DNA of 64,000 bases from Parasulfitobacter algicola. GTDB taxonomy: Bacteria > Pseudomonadota > Alphaproteobacteria > Rhodobacterales > Rhodobacteraceae. Shown here in pieces: positions 52,740 to 62,398 of this stretch (position 1 is its first letter; every line of letters starts with the position of its first letter). The notes under the pieces are model-generated. The model made no database searches. It saw nothing but the letters and a program-made list of their open reading frames with translations, and was not told the DNA's origin. The position numbers were made by a program, and so were the translations under genes. Location of the stretch: positions 62,001 to 126,000 of the forward strand of contig NZ_JABUFE010000004.1 of NCBI RefSeq assembly GCF_013315265.1. Direction: 5' to 3'.

Positions 52740-54269
52740 CTACGAATTCAGTTTTTGCTGCTGAAACAGGTCTTTGAATTCTTCACGCAAAGCCTTCTTT
52801 TGCACCTTGCCCATCGTGTTGCGCGGCAACTCGGACATGGTGATCAGGCGCTGCGGGTGTTTGAACCGGGCCAAAGAATTTCCAATGCTTGACTTGATCT
52901 GATCAGGATCAAGAAGGGTATCACCATCTGGCACAAGAATGCCCACAACCGCTTCGCCAAAATCTGCATGCGGCACACCAATAACTGCACTTTCAAGAAC
53001 ACCGGGAACATCATCCAAAAGCAATTCGATTTCCTTAGGATAAATATTATACCCCCCTGAGATAATCAGATCTTTGCTGCGCCCTACGATATGCAAGTAC
53101 CCGTCTTCATCAAACTGGCCCAAATCACCGGTGATGAAAAAACCATCTTCGCGCAATTCTTCGGCGGTCTTTTCCGGCATCTGCCAATAGCCTTTGAAAA
53201 CGTTCGGGCCCCGCACTTCAATCTCACCGATACTGCCGGGTGATACTGCGGCACCTGTTGCGCTGTCTGTGATTTTGATTTCAGTTCCATGCAGCGGAAA
53301 CCCAACTGTGCCCGCACGACGTTCACCATCATAAGGGTTTGAGGTATTCATGTTTGTTTCCGTCATGCCATAACGTTCAAGAATGCTGTGACCGGTTTGT
53401 TTTTCGAATTGTACATGCGTTTCGGCCAAAAGCGGCGCGCTGCCTGACACAAACAATCGCATGTCCCGTGTCAGATCGCGGCTAAACCGATGATCCTGCA
53501 AAAGACGGGTATAGAACGTTGGCACACCCATCATAGTCGTGGATTGTGGCAGCATATCTATCATTACATCCAAATCAAACTTGGGCAGGAAGATCATTTT
53601 ACTGCCCGCAATCAGCGAGATATTCGTCGCCACAAAAAGCCCATGCGTGTGAAAGATCGGCAACGCATGAAGCAATACGTCCTCTGCTGTAAAGCGCCAT
53701 TCTTTGGTCAGAACCTTGGCATTGGACAACAGATTGCCTTGTGTCAGCATTGCGCCTTTGGATCGCCCTGTTGTGCCCGATGTATAAAGAAAAGCGGCCA
53801 GATCATCCAGTGTGCGATCCACCGTTGGAAAAGATACAGATTGCGTTTCGGCGCGTATGGCAAACGATCCGCTGCCATCTGCATTCAAGGTTTCAAGAAT
53901 ACTTCCCGCAGCAGCGGCAACCGGGATTAAAGCCTGTTTTTGCTTTGCATCACAAATAAGAACGCGTGCGCCACTGTTTTCGACGAAATAAGACACTTCA
54001 TCCGCCGTATAGGCTGTGTTCAAAGGCAGAAAAATTATCCCTGCCTGAACACAAGCGGCATATATCGCCAGTGCCTGTGGCGACTTGGCAATCTGCACCG
54101 CGATACGATCACCCGGCTTAACGCCAAGATCACGGAAGACATAGGCATATTGTGCCGCCAAACTCAGAAACTCAGCGTGTGTTATCCGCATGCCATCAGC
54201 CATCTGGATAAAGACTGTGTCACAGCCCGCATGCTGACCGAACAAACTGTCGTAAAGCGGATTTGTCAT
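52740..54269 (-). CDS. matB: Malonyl-CoA synthetase
   Basis: Acyl-adenylate-forming ligase of 509 residues making malonyl-CoA from malonate, CoA and ATP. AMP-binding motifs: YTSGTTGRSKGAMLTQGNL near residue 160, YGMTETNMNTSNP near 290, ITGDLGQFDEDGYL near 385, and the C-terminal Lys in RNTMGKVQKKALRE. The RYGMTETNMNTSNPY and GTVGFPLHG segments are the MatB type. The ATG overlaps the decarboxylase stop. It converges with the EEP gene. Confidence 0.93.
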   Translation of the reverse strand: MTNPLYDSLFGQHAGCDTVFIQMADGMRITHAEFLSLAAQYAYVFRDLGVKPGDRIAVQIAKSPQALAIYAACVQAGIIFLPLNTAYTADEVSYFVENSGARVLICDAKQKQALIPVAAAAGSILETLNADGSGSFAIRAETQSVSFPTVDRTLDDLAAFLYTSGTTGRSKGAMLTQGNLLSNAKVLTKEWRFTAEDVLLHALPIFHTHGLFVATNISLIAGSKMIFLPKFDLDVMIDMLPQSTTMMGVPTFYTRLLQDHRFSRDLTRDMRLFVSGSAPLLAETHVQFEKQTGHSILERYGMTETNMNTSNPYDGERRAGTVGFPLHGTEIKITDSATGAAVSPGSIGEIEVRGPNVFKGYWQMPEKTAEELREDGFFITGDLGQFDEDGYLHIVGRSKDLIISGGYNIYPKEIELLLDDVPGVLESAVIGVPHADFGEAVVGILVPDGDTLLDPDQIKSSIGNSLARFKHPQRLITMSELPRNTMGKVQKKALREEFKDLFQQQKLNS

Positions 54270-55519
54270 GCCTGACCTCCTGCCGGAATAGGTTTCACCT
54301 GTACTGAAAGGGCTTGCACTTCGGGCGATGCGGCAACTGTTTGTTGTCCAATGAAGTGTTCATGATTTTGGGAAATTTGGGACAAATCGTAAAGATAATT
54401 CACCATGGCACCACCCGACTGTTTTAAACCATTCGGTGACGTATCTGCATTTTCGTGAACAGCGTGTATCATGGCGCCATTACCAAGGTGGAACCGTGCC
54501 ACAGAATCATATGGCATTCCGTCTGTACGCTTAGCCTCAAGCAGATAATGGGCAGCATAGTTTTTATGACTGTCGTCATCAGGCCGCTTCAGTCCTGCGT
54601 CATCAAGCCATTGATTCAGACCAGGGATCGGCGAAAGTGTCACAAAAGTCGACAAACCCGGCAGATCACGTGACAGGTCAGCCACGACTTGTTTGATCAA
54701 TGAATTGCCAAACGAAATACCTGCTAGTCCAGGCTGGCAGTTAGAAATAGAATAAAACACTGCTGTGTCAGCTTGTTCTGGTTCAATCGCATCACGCTCA
54801 TCAGCCAGCAGATCCTGAATTGACGCTGGCACACCTCGTGTCAGCGCAACTTCGACGAAAATGAGCGGATCATCCGCAATGGCGGGATGAAAAAATCCAA
54901 AGCAACGTCTGTCAGTTGGCTTCAATCTGCGACGAAGATCATCCCAGCTATCAATTGCATGCACTGCTTCATAGGCGATGATTTTTTCCAAAATTGCTGC
55001 AGGGCTATCCCAGTTAATGGGTCGCAAAACCAGAAACCCGCGATTGAACCATGATGCAAACAGATGACGAAAATCAACGTCCAATGGCTGCAAGTCTGTT
55101 TGATCCCGCATCAAGGCAAGAAGATCTTTACGCATCGCAACAAGTCGCGCTGTTGCGCCGGGCACTTGGTTCAACCGCCGCGCCAGTTCCTGTCGGCGTG
55201 GTTCGCATGCTGTGGCAAAGGCACGGTATGTTGATTTCGATGGCATTTGTTTATAATCGTTAAGCGTGGCAATGACATCATCTGGCACGATCTCAAGGCT
55301 ATGGATCATATACCCAAAAAACGCGCGTTTTTCGTCCAAATCCATATGTTTATAACGATCCAGAATATTGCGCGCCAACGTGGTTCCAGACACTTCGCCA
55401 TGGCTGCCCAGCAGGGCCTCGCAAAGATCTTCGACTGTGCGGCCATCGATTTCCTGTGACAGCGCGCCACGATAACGCCGCTCAAAAACCGTTGAAATCA
55501 GATCGCCGAAAAAGCTCAT
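54266..55519 (-). CDS. matA: Malonyl-CoA decarboxylase
   Basis: Converts malonyl-CoA to acetyl-CoA and CO2. About 417 residues from ATG 55519, which overlaps the DctM stop. The N-terminal helical domain includes RNILDRYKHMDLDEKRAFFGYM; the catalytic GNAT-like domain includes HAIDSWDDLRRRLKPTDRRCFGFFHP, FYSISNCQPGLAGISFGN and a late YDSVARFHLGNGAMIH. With matB it completes malonate use. Confidence 0.93.
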   Translation of the reverse strand: MSFFGDLISTVFERRYRGALSQEIDGRTVEDLCEALLGSHGEVSGTTLARNILDRYKHMDLDEKRAFFGYMIHSLEIVPDDVIATLNDYKQMPSKSTYRAFATACEPRRQELARRLNQVPGATARLVAMRKDLLALMRDQTDLQPLDVDFRHLFASWFNRGFLVLRPINWDSPAAILEKIIAYEAVHAIDSWDDLRRRLKPTDRRCFGFFHPAIADDPLIFVEVALTRGVPASIQDLLADERDAIEPEQADTAVFYSISNCQPGLAGISFGNSLIKQVVADLSRDLPGLSTFVTLSPIPGLNQWLDDAGLKRPDDDSHKNYAAHYLLEAKRTDGMPYDSVARFHLGNGAMIHAVHENADTSPNGLKQSGGAMVNYLYDLSQISQNHEHFIGQQTVAASPEVQALSVQVKPIPAGGQA

Positions 55520-56832
55520 AGTCGTGGCCCCATGACTGCATCCGGCAACCAGGTCGCCAATCCTGGAAAAAAGCAAAGCAATACGATTGCGATTACCATA
55601 CAGGCCACAAACGGCAATGATCCCATCAAGATCGTCTTTAGCGAAATATCCGGCGCAATGCCGTTGATCACATAAAGGTTCAATCCAACAGGCGGTGAGA
55701 TCAGCCCGATTTCCATATTGATCGTCAAAATCACAGCAAACCAGATCGGATCAAAGCCGGCAGTCGTGATTATTGGCAGCAAGATGGGGGCTGCCATCAA
55801 GATGACGGCCACTGGTGGTAAAAAGAACCCTGCGATCAGAAGGAAAATGTTCACAGCCAGCATCAAAACCCATGGGTTCACATCCAGCGTACCGATCCAC
55901 GCAGCAATAGACTGTGTGATGAACAGGCTAGATAACATATAGGAAAACACACCGGCGGCTGCGATGATAAACAGGATCATCACGCTTTCCTTGGTGCTGT
56001 CCCGCAGGACCATCCAAAGATCGACAGGTTTCCATAATTTATAGATAATCACAGCGATCAACAGGCAAAGCAGCGCCCCCACAGCAGCGGTTTCAGATGG
56101 GGTCGCGATGCCGCCATACATCGCGTAAAGAACGCCGATAATGATCACGATAAACGGGATCACGCGCGGTAAAATTTCGAACCTTTCTGTCCAGGAATAG
56201 CTGCGTGCGGTCAGCAACGTGGTGTTTCCCGACTTTGCGGTCGAATACAATGACCACGCCATAAAAAGCGCGACCAACAACAATCCTGGGATGACGCCTG
56301 CCAAAAACAACCGTCCAATCGATGTTTCAGTCGCAATTCCATAAACGATCATTGTGACTGACGGTGGGATCAAAATGCCCAAAGTACCGCCAGCGGCAAT
56401 CGACCCGGCAGCTACCCCGTCAGGGTAGCCGCGCTTACGCATTTCGGGGATACCCATTTTGCCGATGGCCGCACATGTCGCCGGGCTGGACCCAGACATG
56501 GCCGCAAACAACGCGCACGCCCCAAGGTTTGAGATGACCAACCCACCGGGCACGCGCGTCAACCAACGTTCAAGCGCCTCATACAGATCAGCGCCAGCAC
56601 GGGTCGATGCGATGGACGCCCCCATAATAATGAACATCGGAATCGATAAAAGTGCGAAATTATCTAACTTTCCAAACAGAATTTCAGGGATCAATTCCAG
56701 CGATCGCGCGCCATCAAATATGATCAGAAAACCCGCCGATACTATCAACAGTCCCAAAGCGACTGAAACACCCGAAAACAGAACAAGAATAGTAGTAACA
56801 GCGACAATTGCACCAAGAATGAGCGGATCCAT
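55516..56832 (-). CDS. dctM: TRAP transporter large permease (DctM), probably for malonate
   Basis: Membrane protein of 438 residues with about 12 helices. Typical features: GASIASTRAGADLYEALERWL, LFAAMSGSSPATCAAIGKMGIPEM, GTLGILIPPSVTMIVYG, and late NMEIGLISPPVGLNLYV. ATG 56832 shares its A with the dctQ stop (TAATG). An open frame to 56982 overlaps dctQ and is not used. The malonate assignment rests on the neighbouring matA and matB. Confidence 0.92.
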   Translation of the reverse strand: MDPLILGAIVAVTTILVLFSGVSVALGLLIVSAGFLIIFDGARSLELIPEILFGKLDNFALLSIPMFIIMGASIASTRAGADLYEALERWLTRVPGGLVISNLGACALFAAMSGSSPATCAAIGKMGIPEMRKRGYPDGVAAGSIAAGGTLGILIPPSVTMIVYGIATETSIGRLFLAGVIPGLLLVALFMAWSLYSTAKSGNTTLLTARSYSWTERFEILPRVIPFIVIIIGVLYAMYGGIATPSETAAVGALLCLLIAVIIYKLWKPVDLWMVLRDSTKESVMILFIIAAAGVFSYMLSSLFITQSIAAWIGTLDVNPWVLMLAVNIFLLIAGFFLPPVAVILMAAPILLPIITTAGFDPIWFAVILTINMEIGLISPPVGLNLYVINGIAPDISLKTILMGSLPFVACMVIAIVLLCFFPGLATWLPDAVMGPRL

Positions 56833-57380
56833 TATGTGTCCTCCAGACCGAAGGGTTGGTCTATTTTCAATAAAACGGCCACAAGGTCCGCCACCAGTTG
56901 TAGCAGAAATAAGCCAAAGCCTACGGGCAGCGCCAGATATGGGATCCAAAGTCTGACCCCCCAGACAGTGTCTGATTTCCAATTCCGCTCATAGGCCAGA
57001 TGCCAGTGTTCATAGCTATACCAAAGGATGACGCCGACCATCGTGATCGACAGCGACAGGGTCATGATCGCCATGAAAAACCGTGCGCTTTTCGGCAGGG
57101 CCAGCGGCACCAGGTCGACATTAACGTGCCCCCTAAGACGCTGCACATAAGGTAACCCGATCAAGGTTGCGCCGATGGCAAGATAGATCACCGCTTCTGT
57201 CTGCCAAAAGGTTGAGCCGTTAAGCACAAAACGGATAAAAATCATCTGACAGGTGATACCGACGGCCGCCACGATCATCGCAGCCGAACACCATCCAGCA
57301 AGAGTAGAGAGTGCCGCAACGGCACGCAGGAACAGATTATTGCCTGTACGCGCTGCTGTGGCTGAACTTTGGCCAGCCAT
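56832..57380 (-). CDS. dctQ: TRAP transporter small permease (DctQ)
   Basis: Four-helix protein of 182 residues: AMIVAAVGITCQMIFIRFVL, WQTEAVIYLAIGATLIGLPYVQRLRGHVNVDLV, and two later helices. The RGHVNVD motif is typical of DctQ. AGGACG precedes the ATG. Joined to dctM by TAATG; 67 bases separate it from dctP. Needed for stability and sodium-coupled transport with DctM. Confidence 0.9.
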   Translation of the reverse strand: MAGQSSATAARTGNNLFLRAVAALSTLAGWCSAAMIVAAVGITCQMIFIRFVLNGSTFWQTEAVIYLAIGATLIGLPYVQRLRGHVNVDLVPLALPKSARFFMAIMTLSLSITMVGVILWYSYEHWHLAYERNWKSDTVWGVRLWIPYLALPVGFGLFLLQLVADLVAVLLKIDQPFGLEDT

Positions 57381-57447
57381 TGCTGTCGTCCTTTAATAAT
57401 TCATATTTTGCAAAAGGCAGCTTAACGCCACCTTTTGATTTCAGGGT

Positions 57448-58434
57448 TCACTCGACTGCCAACGCCATATCTAACAAAGCTTGCCCATCAGGCACTTCTG
57501 CAACAAAGGCCGCATAGGATGTTTCCTGTGCAAGCTGACGCCATTTCTCAAAGTCTTCCGGCGTCATTTCGGCGATTTCGACACCTGCATTGCGGAACAC
57601 TTCGGTTGATGACGCATCCTGCTTTTTGGCCTCTTCCAGATAAAACGCTTCGGCTTCGGCCGCGGCAGTCATCAAAGCGTTTTGCTGGTCGGATGACAGG
57701 CCATCAAAAGTGGATTTGTTCATCAACAATGGCTGATACATGAACCAAAGTGCCACATCCCCGGCAGGTGTATAGCAACTGGCCTGTTCATAGATGCGGT
57801 AAGATACGAAAGATGATGACGATGTGTTTGCAGCATCCAACACACCAGTTTGCATGGCGTTGTAAATTTCAGATGATGACATCGACGCAATTGATGCGCC
57901 TGCCCCGGCCAACATTTGTTCAAAGGATTTACCAGCCGCACGCGTTTGCAGTCCCGCAATATCTTCTGGTGACGTAATGCATTTATCGGCACCAACAAAC
58001 CCACCGGCAAGATAGCCGTGCACCAAAACCATCACGTCGTCTTCTGCCATCTTTTCTTCAAGGGTCTTCATGAAAGGCGACGCGCTTAATCTTGCTGCGT
58101 GGTCATGGTTTTTTACCAGGCCCGGCATCAGTGTCAGATTGAAAGCAGGTTGCTGGCCACCAGCATAGCTTAACGGCAATACTGTCATGTCCAACTGACC
58201 GCGGCTAAGGGGGCGATATTGTTCACGGGCTTTAAAAAGCGATTGTGAGCCGAAAATTCTGATGGTCAAATCGACATCTGCAGCTGCAACACGGTCAGCG
58301 ACAATTTGGGCCACTTGATGACGTACATCCTGATCGGACCATTGGTGCGAAAGGCGCAGGTCAGCCGCATTTATGGCGGTGCCGATACCAATCAATGCCA
58401 CGGTTGCCGCGGTCATTAAAAAACTCTTTTTCAT
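57448..58434 (-). CDS. dctP: TRAP transporter substrate-binding protein (DctP)
   Basis: Periplasmic protein of 328 residues. Signal peptide MKKSFLMTAATVALIGIGTAINA, cleaved before ADLRLSHQ. The DctP pattern LRLSHQWSDQDVRHQVAQIVAD, FKAREQYRPLSRGQLDMTVLP, and LQTRAAGKSFEQMLAGAGA with the ligand-carboxylate Arg in RAAGKSF. GAGGAAACA precedes the ATG. First gene of the malonate operon; a GntR regulator is divergent from it. Confidence 0.92.
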   Translation of the reverse strand: MKKSFLMTAATVALIGIGTAINAADLRLSHQWSDQDVRHQVAQIVADRVAAADVDLTIRIFGSQSLFKAREQYRPLSRGQLDMTVLPLSYAGGQQPAFNLTLMPGLVKNHDHAARLSASPFMKTLEEKMAEDDVMVLVHGYLAGGFVGADKCITSPEDIAGLQTRAAGKSFEQMLAGAGASIASMSSSEIYNAMQTGVLDAANTSSSSFVSYRIYEQASCYTPAGDVALWFMYQPLLMNKSTFDGLSSDQQNALMTAAAEAEAFYLEEAKKQDASSTEVFRNAGVEIAEMTPEDFEKWRQLAQETSYAAFVAEVPDGQALLDMALAVE

Positions 58435-58515
58435 TGTTTCCTCCCATTCTCGAGGCAGACGACTCTGCCTCGATTGCTGTTAAGTCTTCACAAATTGCAT
58501 TCAGGGTCAATATTT

Positions 58516-58525
58516 TTGTATACAA
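58516..58525. promoter_or_regulatory. Probable GntR operator TTGTATACAA
   Basis: A perfect ten-base palindrome lying 46 bases before the GntR start and 82 before dctP, with further partial symmetry outward (ATATT/AATAT). T-N-GTATAC-type sites are typical of FCD-domain GntR regulators. It could control both divergent units. Confidence 0.6.
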
Positions 58526-58571
58526 TATTGTTATTCTTGCACACCATATGACTGCTTGATAGTCTGTTTCC

Positions 58572-59219
58572 ATGGATGCAAAGCGCGCTGATATCATTGC
58601 CGATTCACTGGAAGAGCTTGTCTTCAAAGGTGAGTTTTCGGATGGTCAACGCCTTGACGAAATCAAGTTGGCAGAAAATTTTGGCGTTTCACGCACCCCT
58701 ATACGAGAAGCATTGCAACGTCTGGTTCTGTCCGGTGTCGCAGAACAAATTCCACGCCGCGGCGTATTTGTTCGAAAACCCGGCCCGGTCGAACTTTTAG
58801 AGATGTTCGAGACAATGGCAGAATTGGAAGCCGCCTGCGGTCGTTTCGCAGCCCACCGGATGACAGATCAAGGCATAGCACAACTAAAGCAATCCAATTG
58901 TCGCTGCCAAGATGCTGTTTTAGCACAGGATGCCGCACGCTATTACACTGAAAACGAGATATTTCATCAAGAAATCTATCGTGGATCAGCCAATGGGTAT
59001 TTAGAAAAGGAAGCATTACGCTTGCAAAGCAGACTGCGGCCATACCGTCGCGTACAACTTCGGTTTCGTGGCCGCCTGGCGCAATCCATGGCGGAACACG
59101 AAAAAATTGTAACCGCACTGGAAGCGGGTGATGCAAACTGCGCGTCCAATGCGCTGCGCGAACATGTGGCTGTACAAGGGGAACGATTTCAACAAATGAT
59201 TGCCAGTCTAAAAGACTAA
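58572..59219 (+). CDS. GntR-family regulator (FCD domain), probable malonate operon regulator
   Basis: Regulator of 215 residues. N-terminal winged helix: FSDGQRLDEIKLAENFGVSRTPIREALQRL then IPRRGVFVRKP. The C-terminal all-helical FCD domain follows, with metal-type ligands near NEIFHQEIYRGSANGYL. Divergent from dctPQM-matA-matB with a palindrome between, so it probably responds to malonate or malonyl-CoA. The ATG has no good ribosome site. Confidence 0.88.
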   Translation: MDAKRADIIADSLEELVFKGEFSDGQRLDEIKLAENFGVSRTPIREALQRLVLSGVAEQIPRRGVFVRKPGPVELLEMFETMAELEAACGRFAAHRMTDQGIAQLKQSNCRCQDAVLAQDAARYYTENEIFHQEIYRGSANGYLEKEALRLQSRLRPYRRVQLRFRGRLAQSMAEHEKIVTALEAGDANCASNALREHVAVQGERFQQMIASLKD

Positions 59220-59244
59220 ACTCAACCAACCTCTCAGAAAATAT

Positions 59245-59709
59245 CTAAGTCGATGCAGCATGCATTGCCGCCAGATTTGCGCGGCGCGTATGAACAGCGA
59301 TATTTTGTTTTTTCAACGCAGAACGCCCAATAATCATCGGGAACCGCATATTGCTTCGATCGGTCAGGGAGACGGAAATCGGCCAGATGCGCCCTGCAAT
59401 CTGTAGCGGTGTCCGGATTACGATTCGCTTCTCAGGTATGCCACTGGTGTTCTTGATATGACGCACATCATAAACCGGCGCTTTCATAGACAGGCTTAAA
59501 GCATCGTCTTCAAATTGAACCTGAAAACTGACCCATGGATCCTCGCCTTGCGTAAATGTCTCAATATGGGTTGCGTGAAGCGCAGATGTCCGCGCCCCGG
59601 TATCGATTTTCGTTCTAAGATTGTGCAGATCAAGATCAGGCAAATCGATATGTTCGATCCAGCCAATCACCATAAGATTTGGTTTTTTTACTTTGCTTTT
59701 CGAAGACAT
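59245..59709 (-). CDS. RimB-type (DUF785) ATP-dependent zinc protease-like protein
   Basis: About 154 residues with the retropepsin-like pattern: VIGWIEHIDLPDL, then KIDTGARTSALHAT carrying the D-T-G-A aspartyl signature, and late RFPMIIGRSALKK. The family is annotated as ATP-dependent zinc protease, but the fold is aspartic-protease-like; RimB, a member, removes glutamates that RimK adds to ribosomal protein S6. rimK is encoded 2.7 kb away on the same strand. AGGTGG precedes ATG 59709. Confidence 0.85.
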   Translation of the reverse strand: MSSKSKVKKPNLMVIGWIEHIDLPDLDLHNLRTKIDTGARTSALHATHIETFTQGEDPWVSFQVQFEDDALSLSMKAPVYDVRHIKNTSGIPEKRIVIRTPLQIAGRIWPISVSLTDRSNMRFPMIIGRSALKKQNIAVHTRRANLAAMHAAST

Positions 59710-59833
59710 CTGGCCACCTGTCACATTGCCAGGACTCTGACAAGCTATGAGAAAGAAATACGTTCTTATCAAACGTTATAAAGAATGCGCATGCAAGATA
59801 TACTGCTGTTTGACATCAGAGATCGGCAAACAT

Positions 59834-61231
59834 TCAACCGCCTTCCGACGGCTTTGTTTCGGCCGTCAGATTGATCGGTAAGCTGCCTGACCTGATATGC
59901 AAATCACGCTGAGGAAAAGGAATTTCAATACCGTATTTGGCCAAGGCCGTTTCAATAGCCCAATTATAATCAGCATTCACAGCGCGTGGACGCTTGACCG
60001 CCTCGGGCTTCAGCCAGACGACCAGTTCGAAATCAAGACTGCTGTCACCGAAATTGACCAACCAAACTTGGGGTGGCTTTGCCTTTGGTCCTGTCAGCAT
60101 GTGTGGCACCGCGGCCGAAGCCTCAAGCGCGGCGGTGCGCACCAGATCTTTGTCGGTTCCATAGGCCACGCCAAAAGGAATACGCACGCGCACGAATGCA
60201 TCACGCAAGGTCAGATTGGTGACACGATTGTTGATAAATTCCGAATTAGGGACAAGGATGTCGATGTTATCATTCGTTGTGATCAGAGTTGCACGAATGT
60301 TTATCTCGCGCACCTCGCCTGACAGACCGGATTCAAGTTCAACAAAGTCCCCGACCTTTACCGTTTCTTCGATCAGCAGAATGATACCGGCAACCAGATT
60401 ACTAAAGATCGCCTGAAGGCCAAAGCCGATACCAACGCCAACAGCACCCGAAAATACAGCCAAGGCCGTTAAATCGACGCCAATTGCATTCATGGCAAGC
60501 ATAATTGCAATGAATAAAAGCGCGATGCGGACTGATTGTGCGATCAACGTTCGAACAGAAGATGTCATATTGCTGGCGCGGCCCAATCGTGTTTGAACGA
60601 ACCGGGATACAAGCGACGCCAACCAGATCAACATCACCAATATCGCGATGCCTTTAAGCGCCATATAGACAGAAATACGAGCCTCGCCTAAATTGAATGC
60701 AAAGCTGTCTAGTATCGCAATTGTCGGGTTCAAAAGCCGCAAGATCGTAAGGGCCGCAACGATCCAGGCTATTGTCGCAAAGGTGCGCGACCAGATCGGA
60801 TCCCGAACAAATGTTGAAAACAACCGAATGAATATCCACGCTTGTAAGAGACTAGCAATGACGCGGATGAGATCGTTTCCGATACCCGCCTTTCTGAAAG
60901 CGGCTACACTGATCCAAAGCCCGAACGCCCATATCGCGGGAAATACAAGCCGTCGCACCACCCGAAATGCAGACGCCAGAAACATCGTGTCTTCATCTTC
61001 CAGCGGCCATGCACGTTCAATCAAACGACCCAATGGCCTGGTGACCAAAAGTGCCGCAAGAAATGCAAATGCGATGGCCGAGACTTGGAATATCCCCTCT
61101 TGAGAGAAAATCTGCGTCATGATCCGTTCAGATGTTTCAAGCATGAATCGGATCAGCGGACCAAAGCTTGAGGTCACTTCCTGAATGATCTCTTCGGCCG
61201 TTTCTGGACCTGTTGATATATGGCTAGCCAT
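59834..61231 (-). CDS. Mechanosensitive ion channel, MscS family
   Basis: Protein of about 465 residues with several N-terminal helices (four or five before residue 230) and the MscS core: pore helix near LAVFSGAVGVGIGFGLQAIFSNLVAGII, then beta domain VKVGDFVELESGLSGEVREI and TLITTNDNIDILVPNSEFIN. Larger than E. coli MscS (286), so of the extended type. GGGGGG precedes ATG 61231. It relieves hypo-osmotic stress. 36 bases downstream of the corA-like gene. Confidence 0.9.
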   Translation of the reverse strand: MASHISTGPETAEEIIQEVTSSFGPLIRFMLETSERIMTQIFSQEGIFQVSAIAFAFLAALLVTRPLGRLIERAWPLEDEDTMFLASAFRVVRRLVFPAIWAFGLWISVAAFRKAGIGNDLIRVIASLLQAWIFIRLFSTFVRDPIWSRTFATIAWIVAALTILRLLNPTIAILDSFAFNLGEARISVYMALKGIAILVMLIWLASLVSRFVQTRLGRASNMTSSVRTLIAQSVRIALLFIAIMLAMNAIGVDLTALAVFSGAVGVGIGFGLQAIFSNLVAGIILLIEETVKVGDFVELESGLSGEVREINIRATLITTNDNIDILVPNSEFINNRVTNLTLRDAFVRVRIPFGVAYGTDKDLVRTAALEASAAVPHMLTGPKAKPPQVWLVNFGDSSLDFELVVWLKPEAVKRPRAVNADYNWAIETALAKYGIEIPFPQRDLHIRSGSLPINLTAETKPSEGG

Positions 61232-61267
61232 AATGATGCCCCCCAATATGACTAGCACGAAGCAGAT

Positions 61268-62275
61268 TTAAAGCCACTTGAGTTTTCTGAAAATATAAAC
61301 CTCTATAATAAGACAGACGATCATGACCGCGCAAAAAATCCAGAATGCATATGGGTTTTCAACACCAGGCATGCCGCCAATATTGATTCCCAAAAGCCCT
61401 GTCAAAAATGCCAATGGTAGAAATATCGCGGATATGATCGCCAGCACATAAAGTGTTTTATTTGAGGCCTCGGACAGTTGATTGGCGATGTCGTCTTTAA
61501 CCACCATCGCGCGTTCGCGCACCGCATCCAATTCCTCAAGATAGCGCATCAGCCTATCGGATGTTTCCCGCAGTTGTGCACGCGAATGATCGTCCATCCA
61601 CGAAGGCGGTTCACTGACCAACGTTCCCAATGCTTCGCGTTGTGGGGCAATATAGCGACGCAAGGCAACGGCCTTTTGACGGATGTGCGACAGATCGCGA
61701 CGCTGTATCGCAGCCTTTGAGATATCAAGATCGCCTTCCAGATCACCCAGCTGTTCTTCCAATGTCAAAATCGTATCTGCAATGTTATCGTTGATGCGCG
61801 AGATCAATCGTTCAAACAGCTCAGGCGCGGTTTTGGGCCCTGTATTCAATTCAATCAGCTGAACAAGTATATTGCGCGGGGTATGCAGCCGTTCGTGGCG
61901 CAGTGTGATCACACGTTCCCCTTCTGACCACAGACGTATCGCGACCATATCTTCGCCATCTGCGCTTTCATTCAGGTTCACGCCGCGCAAAATAGTCACC
62001 AGACCACGTCTGCCACGAAAGACCCGAGGACGCGTTTCTTCGGCCAGCAATGCATCGGTTGTGGTCGTTGTCAGACCGCTTTGCTTTTTCACCCAATCCA
62101 CAACTCTGGGATGCTTGTGGTCCATATGCATCCACAAGGGACCATCCGTATTGGTCCATTTGTCGATATCATCCCACCCTAAAAACCTTGCCCCGCCTTC
62201 ACCGTCTAATGTGCAGGCAAATAATAACCCTTCGTCTTCAATCAGATCAGGGTGATCCAAAGTTGTATTGGGCAT
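61268..62275 (-). CDS. CorA-family metal transporter, ZntB-like
   Basis: 335 residues. A large soluble N-terminal domain (DDIDKWTNTDGPLWMHMDHKHP, VRLWSEGERVITLRHERL-like region), a long helix, then two C-terminal helices with GINIGGMPGVENPYAFW between them; the G-I-N variant of CorA's GMN is seen in ZntB-type proteins. Zinc is therefore more likely than magnesium. It lies upstream of mscS on the same strand. Confidence 0.88.
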   Translation of the reverse strand: MPNTTLDHPDLIEDEGLLFACTLDGEGGARFLGWDDIDKWTNTDGPLWMHMDHKHPRVVDWVKKQSGLTTTTTDALLAEETRPRVFRGRRGLVTILRGVNLNESADGEDMVAIRLWSEGERVITLRHERLHTPRNILVQLIELNTGPKTAPELFERLISRINDNIADTILTLEEQLGDLEGDLDISKAAIQRRDLSHIRQKAVALRRYIAPQREALGTLVSEPPSWMDDHSRAQLRETSDRLMRYLEELDAVRERAMVVKDDIANQLSEASNKTLYVLAIISAIFLPLAFLTGLLGINIGGMPGVENPYAFWIFCAVMIVCLIIEVYIFRKLKWL

Positions 62276-62398
62276 TCATTTACTCCGCTTCATGGGCATT
62301 TAATCAAACCTGATTACCGGAAGCTGCAATCAGGTAAAACATTACTGCGCTGCATTCTAATTATGAACGGATGCACACTTATTCTAGCAGGCAGCCGA

